From assembly GCA_009746045.1 (NCBI GenBank), contig RPFO01001869.1, forward strand, positions 1 to 42,728: a stretch of DNA of 42,728 nt, given 5' to 3'. Made by a program: the position numbers and the translations under genes. The notes under the pieces were generated by a model, which made no database searches, had not been told where the DNA came from, and worked only from the letters and a program-made list of their open reading frames with translations. Below are positions 28,463 through 39,212 of this stretch, one piece after another; the first letter of the stretch is position 1; every line of letters starts with the position of its first letter. The stretch comes from Mesostigma viride. Lineage: Eukaryota; Streptophyta; Mesostigmatophyceae; Mesostigmatales; Mesostigmataceae.

Positions 28463-31400
28463 ATGAAGACGTCCTTGACAGCTGATGCAGCTGTAAGTAT
28501 GTCTGACCCTATGCATCCTCGTGCTGGGCACGAGGGTGGACCTCTCATTTTGAGAGAAACCAATGTACAACCACAGAGGGGTGTGAAGGCCTCTGGTGGT
28601 ATGCATGTGGTCCCTGCTGGCGGTCCAGGTGTTGGGCATGAGCAGGGTGACTCAGGCTCTGAGTCAGAACAGGATGGAAGTCAGCATGGTGATGCTGGAC
28701 AACCTGACAGCACAGTCCTGACTGTGCCAGGGACTGCTTCCTCTGTGTACCAGGAGTTGGGTGCCCGAATCCACAACATGTTTGGGCATGCCACTTCTCT
28801 GTCAAACAACTTTGCCTTCCGTATGGGCAGGGCACCCCTTCTTAAGGCGTGTCAGCAAGCTGCCTCACGGTGTAAGTGCCAGTTGTCCTCCAACAAGCCC
28901 AGGAAATCACATGCCAAAGCTCTACCTCAGAGCATTGGTGATCTGCAGTGTGATATCCAACACATCAGGGGCATGCAACTGTTGGTGTGCGTGGACAGGT
29001 ACACGAAATACAAGGTGCTGGAGCATTTACCTTCTATGAAGAACAGGTACTTGCTGGCTGCCCTGCAGAATGTAAGAGCCAAGTTTCCTACCACAAGGAT
29101 CCAGGTGGACATGCAGTTTCAGCATCTCAAGGGTGATCCTACCCTTCCTGAGTTGCTGGTTACACCTAGGGAGGCTCATGGGCAGCAGGGTGCTATCGAG
29201 AGGGCAATCCAGGAGGTCAAGAAATTGATCATCTCTGAAGACTGGGTACCCTTGTCTGCACCTGCACTTGTCAGGAGTGCATGGCTGAGGAACGTGGAGC
29301 AGCAGCTGAACAGCAGGGTTAACTTCTACTATGATGGAGTTGCTGTCAGCCCAATGGGTCTATATCATGGCCTGTGCCCACCACATGTGCTGGAGGGCTG
29401 GAAACATGCTGCACATGTCACCTTTGCCAAGCTGAGGGAGAAGGACCGGGGTTGGAAGATGCTGGAGCCACAAGTGGGTCAGAAGGTCCTAGCTTGGAAG
29501 GAACCTAGCCTTTATGGCAAACGTGGTAGCTGGAGTCCTGGGGTGGTTACCCAGGTTGATGAAGCTAGCCACGCATGCTTGGTCAGCATGGAGGACGAAC
29601 CAAAGCATGTACACCGGCTGAGTTGGTCATATGTCAAGCCTAACCTGATGAATGAGGGCAGTCAGGCACAAGGCTCACAGGATCTGCAGGATTTTCAGGT
29701 CCCAGGTGACATCACTGACGCAACGACCACATCTGTTGCAGGGGAATCTGTCAGCCCTGGCCAGGTTGCAGAGGTACTTGTTGAACAGGCTGCAAGGTCA
29801 ACAGCTGGGGAGTCAACTGTCAAGCCCAAGGCACTAACCAAGCCCAGGGGGACAAGTTTGGCTGGATTGATTGGGGCTCTACAAAGGGCCAAGAAGCAGC
29901 CCAAGGTAGCCAAGCTCAGGTGGCATGGCAATCTGGGGCTGGACACTGCCTTAGAGGTAGACACTAATTCTCAGGTCTCCATTATTGGGACCAGGGCTGC
30001 AGCAGGGTACAGCATGTCTGAACCCAGCTATCAGTTTGTGTCTGACTTCAGTGGCGGGGTACACGTGAAGGTACTGGGTGAGGTATTCATTCCTATCCTT
30101 GGACAGGACACTGCTTTTTGTGTCTTGGAGGGCTATCAAGGACCTGCTCTTCTGGGGCAGAATTTCCTATGCCAGGATGGGGTAGTGATCACGTCCTCTC
30201 TCCTGACTAAGGAAGGGGCTGGTCAGGTCCCACTGATTAATTTCAGGACCACTCACCTATCACGTGCAGTAACCAGGACGGTTAAGCGTGTGCAAGTGTG
30301 CCAGGGGCAGGAGCCCTTGGTTGATGACCTCATACTGCCAGCTGCTAGTCATCCAAGCAGTTTGGGCATTGGTCCTCACTCACTTGCTGGACACAGCCCT
30401 ATCAACTACCAAGGCCTGGTGAAGCTCATGTCCTCTCCCATTATGTGTCCCCAGGTCACACTGGGTCTGATTAAATCTGGGGAGGACTGGATCTCCAAGA
30501 AATGCGTGGAACCTGTCAATGACCTGCCTCCTGCACGACGTCTACTCAAGCTCAAGTTTGTCATCAAGATGAAGGAGGTGGACGGGGTCAAGGTACCACA
30601 TGTCAGGCCAGTGCTGAATGAGTTCAAGGGTACTGGTGAGTGCACTGCTGAGGAGTTGTATACCCCTGGCATGCTGCATGATACTTGGAGGCTGCTGCTG
30701 TGTGTCTTTCTAGGCCTTCTCAACAAGGGCTTGGACTATGGCTCAGTGGTGATAGACTTCAAGAGGGCATTTCTGGAGGGTGATGCAGATGTGGCACAGG
30801 AAAAGTGGGAGGGCAAGACGCCTTTCTATGTTAGGGTGCCTGCTGTATGGAAAAGGGACATCCACACGGAGTTCCTTAAAATCCTCAAGGGCCTGGAGGG
30901 CCTGAGGTCAAGTCCAATAATCTGGAGGGAGACTCTCAACCGTTTCCTGAAGGAGCATTGCAACTTGAAGGTCTCTCCTGTAGACCCCTGTCTGTTTCTG
31001 GGGCAATGGGAAGGCCTGCCAGTGTATGCTTCGCTGCACGGGGATGACCTACATCTGATAGCTCCCACGTCGTGGCTTAAGGAGCTGATCTCCATCATTA
31101 AGTCCAAGTTTCCTCTGGGTAGGGAGCAATGGCAGGTGGAGAATGAGCCTCTGCTGTTTGTGGGCATGGAGGCCACACTGGTGAAGAAGGGGGGGAGTGG
31201 CGTATGCTGCTGGTGGGGGGCAATGACTATCAAGAGACCCTCATTAGCAAGCTTCCTCCAACCATCACACAGGCACTGTGTCCCATGGTGAGGGGCATGG
31301 TTGCTTGGGTGGCAGGCATTTCCAGGCCAGACCTTATGGTCATAGCCAGGTTGCCTGATGACATGCTGGTGGAGCTAGGGTCTGCCAAGGTGGCTGATCA

Positions 31401-31947
31401 GGTCAGGGCTTCATCTGGCATTCTGTTGTCTGCAGTGGATTTATCACAACCCATTTGCATGGAGCTGTATGTGGATAGCTCAATGGACAGCAGGCAGGTC
31501 TCCAAGGTCAGGGGCAGGGCTGCAGGGCTCTTTGTGCTCAGACAGGAAGGCCTGGGGAGTTTGGTGAGCTGGTTTAGTCGCCTGCACAAACGGGTGGCTG
31601 TCAGCAGTGATGTGGCAGAATGCAGGGCTATTTGTGAAGGCATTCACACAAGCCTTTATCTGAAGGAGTTGCTTCATCAGATGACTTCTAACACTCCTTG
31701 GCCACTTCAGGTTACCACTCTTCTAAAAACAGACTCCATGGGGATGGTGCAGTTTGTGCACAGGCAGATGGCCAGAAGTAGGGACTTGGATTATCTCCTT
31801 CTTAAGGAGTTGTCCTCCTTGGCCAATATTGAGCATATCCCTGGGGTTGACAATCCTGCTGATGCTTTGACCAAGCTAGTGCAGAAGGCAGCAGTGCAAT
31901 ACAAGGTTCTTCAGTCTCTGATGGACCCATCTCAGCAAGCTGTCTAA
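28463..31947 (+). CDS. pol: Retrotransposon Pol (integrase, protease, RT, RNase H), one frameshift
   Basis: First ATG at 28463, but the same frame is open from the gag stop. Order: HHCC-like site (HNMFGH...CQQAASRCKC); integrase core with Asp near 28951, Asp near 29107 and Glu near 29199 (GAIERAIQEVKK), then an SH3-like end (VGQKVLAWKEP); protease-like segment with LEVDTNSQVSIIG (about 29950) and ALLGQNFL; RT with VIDFKRAFLEGD and LHGDDLHLIAP; after a break at the G7 run 31189-31195, RNase H with YVDSSMDS, SSDVAECRAI, KTDSMGMV and HIPGVDNPADALTK. The PR after IN is unusual: copia has PR first. The RT active site is GDD, not YVDD. Confidence 0.88.
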
Positions 31948-32896
31948 GCTGGTGCATGGTTATAGGGCATTGGAGAGCAGATTGTGTGGTAGTGTCAGCA
32001 TTGTGACTGGCATAATACCTGTATTTTAGTCTGTACTAAGGCTCATGGACCATGGTACACTCACTCTGATTTTAATCAGGATACAGCCAGGTTTTGGCTG
32101 GGGTTCATGCTGTTGACTACACAAGGTTGACAGGTCCATTACAGACCATGTATTCTATTTTAAAAGAAATGTATATTTGTACATACTTCTCACAATGGTC
32201 TGGGAACCTTTATTCTGGGGTTTATAGGGCGGGGTTCGATTCCCTGGTATTATGTTTCTACAAGCTGGCCTGTTCAGGTGTTTGCCTGTTCAGACTTCCC
32301 TAGTTCCCCAGGGCAGGATTTAATTGTTGCCTATGTGTTTCATTTTGTCATTTGTTTGCTGTGGCAGTTTACCATCTGGCAAGTAGACGGGCGCCGTAAG
32401 ACGGGCGCCAATAGACCCCTGTTGAGAGAATGACAGGCAAACTATTGTAATACGCCTTACTTTGTCAAGTGGTATTTTAATTGTCATGGATTTATTGTAC
32501 TTATATTGAATATGTACTGGGTTTTATGGGATTAGTATCTGGGATTAATGTAACTCACCGCCAGAAGGTCATTGTACTGGAGGCTCTACCGAGGTGATGG
32601 GATTAATTCCTGGAGAAGACCTCATAGAATTAACCTGTATGTATTTAATTTTGTGTGCTTCTAATATCTGGTGGTACTCTGTAATGCCACTTCCATAGGT
32701 TTTCTCCATTTCTCATGAAATGGTTTTCCCTGTGGCAGATCTGTTTCTTTTCCAGTTCCTTAAAAGAAAGGGCTGGGGGAATGGCATTGGCCATTAAAGA
32801 CATCTGTTCAAGCTTCAAGCTGGAGTGAAGGACATTTCAAGCTACTTCAAGGGTCCCTGGCAGGGGATGTGACCCCTAAAGAAAAGAAGGGATTGG
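31948..32896 (+). other. Retrotransposon 3' untranslated region and purine tract
   Basis: About 950 bases without a credible gene. Includes GGGCGCCGTAAGACGGGCGCC near 32391, a B-box-like GGGTTCGATTCCC near 32234 (no tRNA shape found around it) and a purine tract AAAGAAAAGAAGGGATTGG at 32878-32896 directly before the 3' LTR, the expected plus-strand primer. Confidence 0.7.
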
Positions 32897-33513
32897 AGTT
32901 AACGTAAAGGATTTACGTTAGATGGATAGAGATTGTTACGCTCTTTCCAACGGCACCTTGAACGCCTCATTTGGTTAAGGAACGTAAAAGTTATGACGTT
33001 TCCTAGGCTGTGCCGACAGTACCCGGCGCGCCACTGTGGGCGCGTACGGACACAGGATGTACAAGTGTCACTTTGATAGTCCGCAGGACGTTGACAGGAC
33101 TTGTACAGGACTTGATGGTCAATTGATAGGTAGGCGCACTGTAGCGCGCCAGGACCTATGAGACAATTGATGCTGACTAGTGTACGGATAGGTCCACAGG
33201 ACTAGCCGTATGGACAATTGATAGATCTGCGCGCCAAAGGCGTGCCAGAGTCTGTGTAATCAATTGATTGACAGTTCAGCTGTGACAGTGCAGCTGAATA
33301 CTTGGACGCGTCCCTAGTAAGCTATATGAGTGACTTGGTCACACCGGGACGCTAGTTCTTGCGTGCACGTTCTCTTGGCACTGCGACCCTGTCGTCTGTG
33401 CTGCGTGCAGTCTTGGAAGTGACATGACTTACGTCTGTGTTTCCTGATTGTTAATAAAGGCAACTTCCTGCAAGAACCATGGCGGAATTCGTGGCATTCT
33501 TACCCTCACAACT
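32897..33513 (+). repeat. 3' LTR
   Basis: 617 bases, same length as the 5' LTR with one difference seen. Its right end (CACAACT) meets a G7 run (33514-33520) that continues the interrupted viral gene. It may supply transcription into the downstream part. Confidence 0.95.
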
Positions 33514-34656
33514 GGGGGGGCAGACAATCTCACGCTCGGAGATGGTGTCTGGGCGCCAGGGTCCTGGGGGGGGGCAGACAATCTCACGCTCGGAGATGGT
33601 GTCTGGGCGCCCGTGGTTGTGGGGGGGCAGAGTTTGGGGGACATTGTCACAAACATTTCCTCAGTATTCCCGAACCCGCTTTTCCCAGTGAACATTTCTG
33701 GCATACTCCCCGAAGGCTGGCAGCAGTGGGCCGGACTTTCGAACACCCCACCCGCGATGAACGAGTCCGATTTTGGCCCTATTACGAGGGCGGTGGACCC
33801 ATCCTCACTTTTCGTCAACGCCACGGATGGATCGGGTGAGTGGTACGAGAGACTGAGTCCTGATCAACTCGCTGCTTACCAAAACGCGACGACATTCGAA
33901 CCCTTGTTCCAATCCCCGCTTTTTGACAAGAATAAGGCACTTTTGAAGAAGATCCCCGAACACTTGCTCCCTAAGTTAGAGAACCTGGATGAGTATAATT
34001 GGGACGTGGACGGTGATTACGAGTATTATGCCGACCCAACGTTCTGGGATCGCTTGAGGAACATGACCATAGATGAACGCTTTTATGGCCTGCGCAATGC
34101 AGATGACTCTCATGGCCGCACTCTTTCCCCCTTCGAGAAAGACGCGCTCATCGACCAGGTCGCCGAGTTTCAGAGATGGCTTGATCCACTTGAATTAGAG
34201 CGGTTGTCGAACAGAAATTTTAGAGCTAGCCAGCGAGAGAGCTGGAATGAAGCCTTAGCCCGAAACGCCTACGTACCGACAATTCCCGAACCGCCCCCCG
34301 ATTCCCAGTTTTTGAAAGTGCTGGAGTGGATCAACAATGAAGTCTACAAAAGAGTCGTGGAACCGACTTTGGAAGTCGTGAGAAAGACGCCCGAACAGGC
34401 ACGCGCAGACCTGTACGCGGAGTGGAAAGTTGACGAACCAAGCCTGATCGCCAAGTACAAGGACGGCAGTCTGACGCTCAAAGATCTGACAGACAAGGGC
34501 TTGGCTGCTCTTGTACTCGCAATAAACGCCGGTGGAATTCCTGTACCGGAGGCGGTTATGAAAGACCCGAAACTATCAGAAGCGTATCTAGAGGCGCTGA
34601 GATTCGTTGGAGGAGTGTTCACAGAAGGATTGCGCTCCGGAACTCTGTTCCACTGA
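33514..34656 (+). CDS. Giant multidomain protein, 3' part
   Basis: Continues the gene cut by the retrotransposon. The sequence before the insertion ends in LGDGNWAPGAGG and this part starts with NLTLGDGVWAPGSWGG followed by the same LGDGVWAP again, so a short repeat spans the break. Then come about 360 residues, mostly soluble and helical, with NISGILPEGWQQW, EWYERLSPDQLAAYQN and a C-terminal FVGGVFTEGLRSGTLFH. No motif recognised. It is in one intact frame to the stop at 34654-34656. Without the 5' part it lacks its own start except for one in the LTR in a different frame, so it is probably not made as a normal protein. Confidence 0.65.
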   Translation, partial: GGADNLTLGDGVWAPGSWGGADNLTLGDGVWAPVVVGGQSLGDIVTNISSVFPNPLFPVNISGILPEGWQQWAGLSNTPPAMNESDFGPITRAVDPSSLFVNATDGSGEWYERLSPDQLAAYQNATTFEPLFQSPLFDKNKALLKKIPEHLLPKLENLDEYNWDVDGDYEYYADPTFWDRLRNMTIDERFYGLRNADDSHGRTLSPFEKDALIDQVAEFQRWLDPLELERLSNRNFRASQRESWNEALARNAYVPTIPEPPPDSQFLKVLEWINNEVYKRVVEPTLEVVRKTPEQARADLYAEWKVDEPSLIAKYKDGSLTLKDLTDKGLAALVLAINAGGIPVPEAVMKDPKLSEAYLEALRFVGGVFTEGLRSGTLFH

Positions 34657-34702
34657 GGTTCGCGCCATTGCGGACACCCCCGAGCCATTTTTCCCGGTGA
34701 CG

Positions 34703-35385
34703 ATGGACGCGCTGGCCATGTGCGGAGTTTTCGACCTGCAATCCCGGGATGACGTGTTCGCCGTCTGCACGCTGAACCCGGACCTGATCGGAGTGGACGC
34801 GGAGGAGGGCGCCAGGACCGTGCGCGTGCGGATCAGGGACTGCGCGGTCCACGGCGAGGAGCTCGTGGGTGCCCTTCGGGCGGCAAGCGCGTCCTTTGCG
34901 ACTTCTGGCGCGCGAACGGGACCGCGCGGACCCTGCGAGACATGGAGCAGGCGTTCCGCGCATCGAACGACGTGACGAGTCCTCGGCTCATCAAACACGA
35001 CGGCCCCAACACCTGGATCCACGAGGGGCTCGTCCTCCCCATCCTCAGGTGGCACGCGAAGGTCGAGGTGCAGCTGGACGTGGCCGGGACCGTGCCGGAC
35101 GCCGAGCTGGACGTATTCACCCCCCTGTGTTTCGCGGACGTCATCTCGCGCACCGAAGAGCAGGTCGTGCAGGTGAAAGAACTCGACGACTGGGCCGAGG
35201 GACTCGGAGAGCTGTGCGCGCTGAGTCGGGAGTTCCCAGGGTACGCGAGGAGGCTGCACCTCTACAAGTACCACTCCCCCTGCGCCGTGGTGCCCGTCAC
35301 CAGCCTGGACGCCGTCCGGAGCGCCTGCGATAAGTCGGGCGTCTCGGTCACGTGGGAGGTTCACTCCTCGCCCTCCCAGCAATGA
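34703..35385 (+). CDS. KilA-N / PDDEXK protein (second copy), one frameshift
   Basis: About 227 residues. The first frame from ATG 34703 (MDALAMCGVFDLQSRDD) runs to about 34880, then a second frame carries the KilA-N-like end NTWIHEGLVLPILRW and the nuclease-like core FADVISRTEEQVVQVKELDDW, GLGELCALSREFPG and RRLHLYKY. The switch lies near 34870-34885. Compared with 14123-15200, the motif Glu-x-Lys is Gln-Val-Lys, a change seen in some PDDEXK lineages but which may also mean loss of activity. It lacks the coiled-coil tail. It starts just after the giant gene. Likely a paralogue of the interrupted gene. Confidence 0.62.
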
Positions 35386-35615
35386 TACGCGATCTCGTGC
35401 CTCAACACGCAATGGCCTGGGAGGTCGTCCCACTTACATTTGGGCGTCTGGCTGAGCCGGCGCCACACGTTGTACTCCCCGTCGCGGTTGAAACAGACCG
35501 TCTTTAGGTAGCCGGTCTGGATCCTGGGCCTCTCTTCCGGGGGCAGGGCGGCCAGCTCCTGGATGTCCCATCCAGACCCCATGAACTCCTCGTAGGTCCA
35601 TTCCACGGTAGACAT
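35361..35615 (-). CDS. Small hypothetical protein
   Basis: 84 residues with MSTVEWTYEEFMGSGWDIQ, a short middle with PPEERPRIQTGYLKTVCF, and a C-terminus rich in Trp, Cys and His (KWDDLPGHCVLRHEIAYHCW). It overlaps the 3' end of the KilA-N gene by 25 bases tail to tail. Not recognised. The H-C-H-C pattern could hold a metal ion. Confidence 0.5.
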   Translation of the reverse strand: MSTVEWTYEEFMGSGWDIQELAALPPEERPRIQTGYLKTVCFNRDGEYNVWRRLSQTPKCKWDDLPGHCVLRHEIAYHCWEGEE

Positions 35616-35736
35616 TTTGTGTAGATGCAGAGATATTCTCGCCCCGCGGGACGAGATATCCTATTCCATTGCAATACAATTACTACGGCTAACTTGGCGT
35701 TTAAAAAATGTGTTGTATTGAATCAATGCAATAAGC

Positions 35737-36315
35737 ATGTCCTTGGTGCTTACGCGCCCCGTCGTGCCAGTAGTAGGGGCTCGAAATCGCGCATGGAGGA
35801 AAGTGACGACGGGAGGCATATGGGACCGCACGATCTTCCTGGTGGGGAAGAACCGGCCCTACCCCGTGCTTTTCGGTATCCACTCCCTGGAGGTCGACAA
35901 GCGCGTGGGCGCGGTACAGAGGCCCATGACGCACATCATAGCGTTCGAGGACCTGGACATGGCGGCGTGCATGTGTTTGCTGCTGTTCCAGGACGACCAT
36001 CACGGCATCATGGGGATGTATTCGTTGGACGACGACGACGTTCGCGGCTGTATCGCGTGGCGGATCGCGGACGAAACGATCGACATGGACGACGAAGAAG
36101 TCCGGAAGCGATTGGATGAGATGCACATCGAAGCCATCACGTTCAACGACGCGGAGGCGCTCTGTCGGTACCACGGGTTCGTTTTGGAAACTGTCAAGAG
36201 GGTCTCCGAGGGAGGGGACGATGTGGTCATGACGTCCCACTACCCGCGCGGCGACCCCGGGTCCTACGTTCCCATGTTAGAGAAGACGTGGGAATTGGAT
36301 CAAAAGATCGAGTAG
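35737..36315 (+). CDS. Hypothetical protein
   Basis: 192 residues in one frame. It has IFLVGKNRPYPVLFGIHSLEV, a Met/Cys-rich middle (DMAACMCLLLFQDDHHGIMGM), an acidic stretch and a helical end. No membrane segment or known domain is visible. The start follows an AT-rich stretch (TTTAAAAAATGTG at about 35700-35712). It converges with the minus-strand Lys/Ala-rich gene over 42 bases. Confidence 0.55.
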   Translation: MSLVLTRPVVPVVGARNRAWRKVTTGGIWDRTIFLVGKNRPYPVLFGIHSLEVDKRVGAVQRPMTHIIAFEDLDMAACMCLLLFQDDHHGIMGMYSLDDDDVRGCIAWRIADETIDMDDEEVRKRLDEMHIEAITFNDAEALCRYHGFVLETVKRVSEGGDDVVMTSHYPRGDPGSYVPMLEKTWELDQKIE

Positions 36316-36357
36316 TTCACTCTTTATTGTTTCTTTCATAATTTATTAGTTCGTGAC

Positions 36358-36834
36358 TCATTCCGATGCGGGGGTCTTTGTGGCCATTAGCCTCCCCTTC
36401 TTGCTGGTGGTGTTTCCCAGAATGTACTTGAGCGCAAAGTCTCCCGCGGTCCACCCGTTGAAGAGGAGGTGCTGGGTCTCGATACTCCGCCCCTTCTTGC
36501 GGATCTGGTTGAGGCACTTCCTGACGTCCCCCACGCACAACTCGGGGATGGAGGAGCTCTGCACCTTGTCCTTCTTCTCCTTCGCGGCCTTCTTCTCCTT
36601 GGCGGCCTTCTCCTTGGCCCCGTCCTTGGCCACCGGAACCGCCGCAGCAGGGGGGTCCTCCATCTTCACCTCCTCCACGGGGGGGGCGGCAGGGGCGGGG
36701 GGGGTCGTCAACGCGACAGTGGCGCTTGGACCAACGGCAGCGGCCGGGGTGTGCGTCGACTTCTGCTTCTTGGCCTTCGGCTCGCTAGCGTGGGAGGAGG
36801 CGGGGGCGGTGCCGGCGGGGGTCTGGGTCGTCAT
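36358..36834 (-). CDS. Lys/Ala/Pro-rich protein with conserved-looking C-terminal domain
   Basis: 158 residues. The N-terminal 90 are low-complexity Ala/Pro/Lys with a helix KDGAKEKAAKEKKAAKEKK. The C-terminal 60 (VGDVRKCLNQIRKKGRSIETQ, HLLFNGWTAGDFALKYILG) look folded and basic, possibly nucleic-acid binding. Not recognised. It is divergent from VLTF3, with an AT-rich stretch GATAATATTTACC between. Confidence 0.5.
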   Translation of the reverse strand: MTTQTPAGTAPASSHASEPKAKKQKSTHTPAAAVGPSATVALTTPPAPAAPPVEEVKMEDPPAAAVPVAKDGAKEKAAKEKKAAKEKKDKVQSSSIPELCVGDVRKCLNQIRKKGRSIETQHLLFNGWTAGDFALKYILGNTTSKKGRLMATKTPASE

Positions 36835-36935
36835 CGTGGATAATATTTACCATGGCCGTGCATTTTTATTTCGCCCCGTTAAGCGCACGCGTAATTTCTA
36901 GGGTAGAGGTACGGACCCCTCGGACGTCGGGGCTG

Positions 36936-38064
36936 ATGGCGGCTCGGAACTACACGGTCGAGTCTGGCATGCGCGACTGCATGGACGTCTTGCAAAAGAG
37001 GCTGGACTCCGTGGGCCAGCTCCGGTCGAACGTGGAGGCCATGAAGAGGGAGGTGGAGGCCATGACGGAGGAGTCGCAATGGGACCGGCGGATGGCTCGC
37101 AAGGCGGACATCCGCAAACTGGAAAAGGAGATCGAGAAGATAGAGGGGGGGAGATGGTCGACTTCCTCCTGGACGCCATGCCGATCGTCTCCAAGTACAC
37201 GAACGCCGTCAACGCGCGCGATGCCAAGAAGAGGAAGAAGGACGCGACGGGCGCCAAGACGGGGGCTCAAGTTGGCGCCAAGGACCCGGACTCCGCGGAC
37301 GTGAAGAGGGGGGCGCTCTATCGCGACTTCATGGACGTCGTGGTCAGGTACCCCTGCCTCCCGCACGACCCCAAGTGGCTCGAGCGGTACGGCGCGGACG
37401 AGCGACTCGACAACATGGAGTTCAGCTTTTGCGAGAAGTGCCAGGTGAACATGGTGGAGGGAGGGGGCAGCGTGATGTGCTCCAAGTGCGGCAAGTCTGT
37501 CGAGTGCGTGTCCAGCGGCATCGAGGCGTTCCCGTACGGCACCCCCATATCCACCACGGACTACTGCTACAAACGGATCAACCACTTCAACGAGACCCTG
37601 GCGCAGTTCCACGCCCGCGAGCGGTCCATCATTCCTCGGGAGGTCATCGACGCGGTCGCCAACGAGTTCAGGAAGGCGCGCATGACCGACAAGAGCAGCA
37701 TCACGCCCGCCAACGTCCGCGCCTTCCTGAGGAAGCTGAAGATGGCCAAGTTCTTCGAGCACGCCGTGCAGATCACCCACACGCTGAGCGGGACCCCCCC
37801 CCCACCATGACCCTGGAGCAGGAGGAGAGGCTCCGGACCATGTTCCGCATGGTGCAGAAGCCCTTCGAGGAGGTGTGCCCCAAGGACCGCAAGAACTTCC
37901 TGAACTACTCCTACTGTCTTCACAAGATGTGCCAGCTTCTCGAGTACGACGAGTTCCTGCCCCACTTCCCGCTCCTGAAGAGCAAGGAGAAGCTGTGGGA
38001 GCAGGACGAGATCTGGAAGGAGATCTGCAAGAAGCTGAACTGGCAGTTCATCCCGTCCAAGTAG
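36936..38064 (+). CDS. VLTF3-like late transcription factor, two frameshifts
   Basis: About 375 residues in three frames joined at a G7 run (37145-37151) and a C10 run (37794-37803); each fits one missing base. The N-terminal part is a coiled coil (VEAMKREVEAMTEESQ). The middle has a zinc ribbon CEKC...CSKCGK and the family pattern CYKRINHFNETLAQF. The C-terminal part has RKNFLNYSYCLHKMCQLL, LLKSKEKLWEQDEIWKEIC and a final WQFIPSK. These are the signature blocks of the poxvirus/nucleocytovirus VLTF3 family, which drives late gene transcription. Start at 36936 is preferred over 36852 to leave room for a promoter. Confidence 0.85.
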
Positions 38065-38156
38065 CCTTCCGCTCCACGGAAACTGTAAATGGTTTCCGCT
38101 CCATCAAGTCCAAGGCAGTGGTAGCTCTCCTCTATCACAAGAACTTCTGGCTGCTC

Positions 38157-38233
38157 AGGACAAACGTCTCGAGCGTCCACGGGTGCGCTCCCCCGCAGCC
38201 AAATTTGCCTGATAATAGTACCCGGCGTCCACC
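38157..38233 (+). promoter_or_regulatory. Conserved leader of Bro-like family, copy C
   Basis: Best-preserved dyad of the three leaders: GGACAAACG...GAGCGTCC, followed by a perfect CAAATTTG palindrome and GCGTCCACC before the ATG. It overlaps no other frame. Confidence 0.6.
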
Positions 38234-39114
38234 ATGTCCCAGGTGATCCGCTACCTGACCCCCACCGCCGGGGAGGAGGACCCGCAGTTTCAGGGCAAGA
38301 TCCGCGTGACGGATGACGGCAGGATCTCATTATTGATGTGTTATCATGCTTCGGGTTTAAGACACCGAGAGACATTTGGTTCAAGCTGCAAAAAGCCCAT
38401 CCCGAAGTGGTCTCTAATAGAGACGACTGGAAATTTCCCGGGGCCAGGCAGCGGGACACCCCCGTGACTGACCGCCAGGGGATGGCCAAGATCATAATGC
38501 TGCTCCCCGGAAAGATCGCCGCCCGCTTCCGCGACAAGATGGCCGTGCTGCTGGAGCGCTACCTGGACGCCGACCGCTCGCTGGCGGAGGACATCCTGAG
38601 GAGGGCCGACGCGCGCGACGGGCTGACCGTGGTCAGCGCGAGGGAGCACCCGCGCGTCCAGAGCTCCGAGGCCGCCAAGGAGCTCAACGCCGCCATCAAG
38701 GCGTTCGCGGACTCCCACAAGGGGTGCGGCATGCCGTTCCCCTTTGTCCACGATAGCAACAACCTGGCCGTCACTGGAAAGACCGCGGCACAGCTGAGGA
38801 GCGAGTTCGGGGCCGCGCGCTCCTCCCGCGACCTGAACACCAGGCGCCAGAGCGCCGCCATGACCCTCCTGCAGCTCACCGAGGCCGAGGAGATCAAGGA
38901 GCGCGGCGTCGACCCCGTCCGGGCCGCCAAGAGGAACAGGGAGCTCTGCGAGCCCGTGTTCCGCGCCATGGGGCTCCACGAGCACCGGCCGGATAAGCAG
39001 TGCCGCATCGAGAACGAGCGCGTGATGCGAGTCAATCAGAGGATGAATAGGGAGGCGAGAATCGCCGATGTGCCCGCCGGCCCTCAGGCCGCGGGAGAAA
39101 TCGTGGTCGCGTGA
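38234..39114 (+). CDS. Bro-like/KilA-like viral regulator, copy C, one frameshift
   Basis: About 293 residues in two frames: the first (38234 to about 38332) has the conserved start, the second has LSCFGFKTPRDIWFKLQ and continues to 39114. The switch near 38330-38335 fits one missing base, here not in a long homopolymer. The conserved blocks TPVTDR, KIIMLLPG, KIAARFRDK, LLERYL and SLAEDI are present. The variable segment again differs from both other copies. The tail resembles copy B (SSRDLNTRRQS, LTEAEEIKERG). Confidence 0.68.
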
Positions 39115-39212
39115 TGATATTATATGCGAATTTAATTGAATATTAAATGGAACGAAGACCCTTCCGATTCATTGAAATTAAATTTATCGGTCTCGGTATT
39201 TAAATGCCTATT

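Larger units (their letters stand above)
25690..33513 (+). mobile_element. Ty1/copia-like LTR retrotransposon
   Basis: A 7.8-kb element with 617-bp LTRs at both ends that differ at one position (about 26218 against 33425). The order is 5' LTR, an extra frame, gag, then pol with integrase, protease, reverse transcriptase and RNase H, a long 3' untranslated part and a purine tract before the 3' LTR. LTR ends are AGTT...AACT. The flanks are G runs, consistent with a 5-bp GGGGG target duplication. It splits the giant gene, and removing the element with one copy of GGGGG restores the frame. The composition is less GC-rich than the viral genes. The pol break at 31189-31195 again fits one missing G. 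Confidence 0.93.

Noticed and set aside
32226-32252. B-box-like GGGTTCGATTCCC suggesting a tRNA or SINE
   Set aside because: No A box at the right distance and no cloverleaf could be drawn around it.
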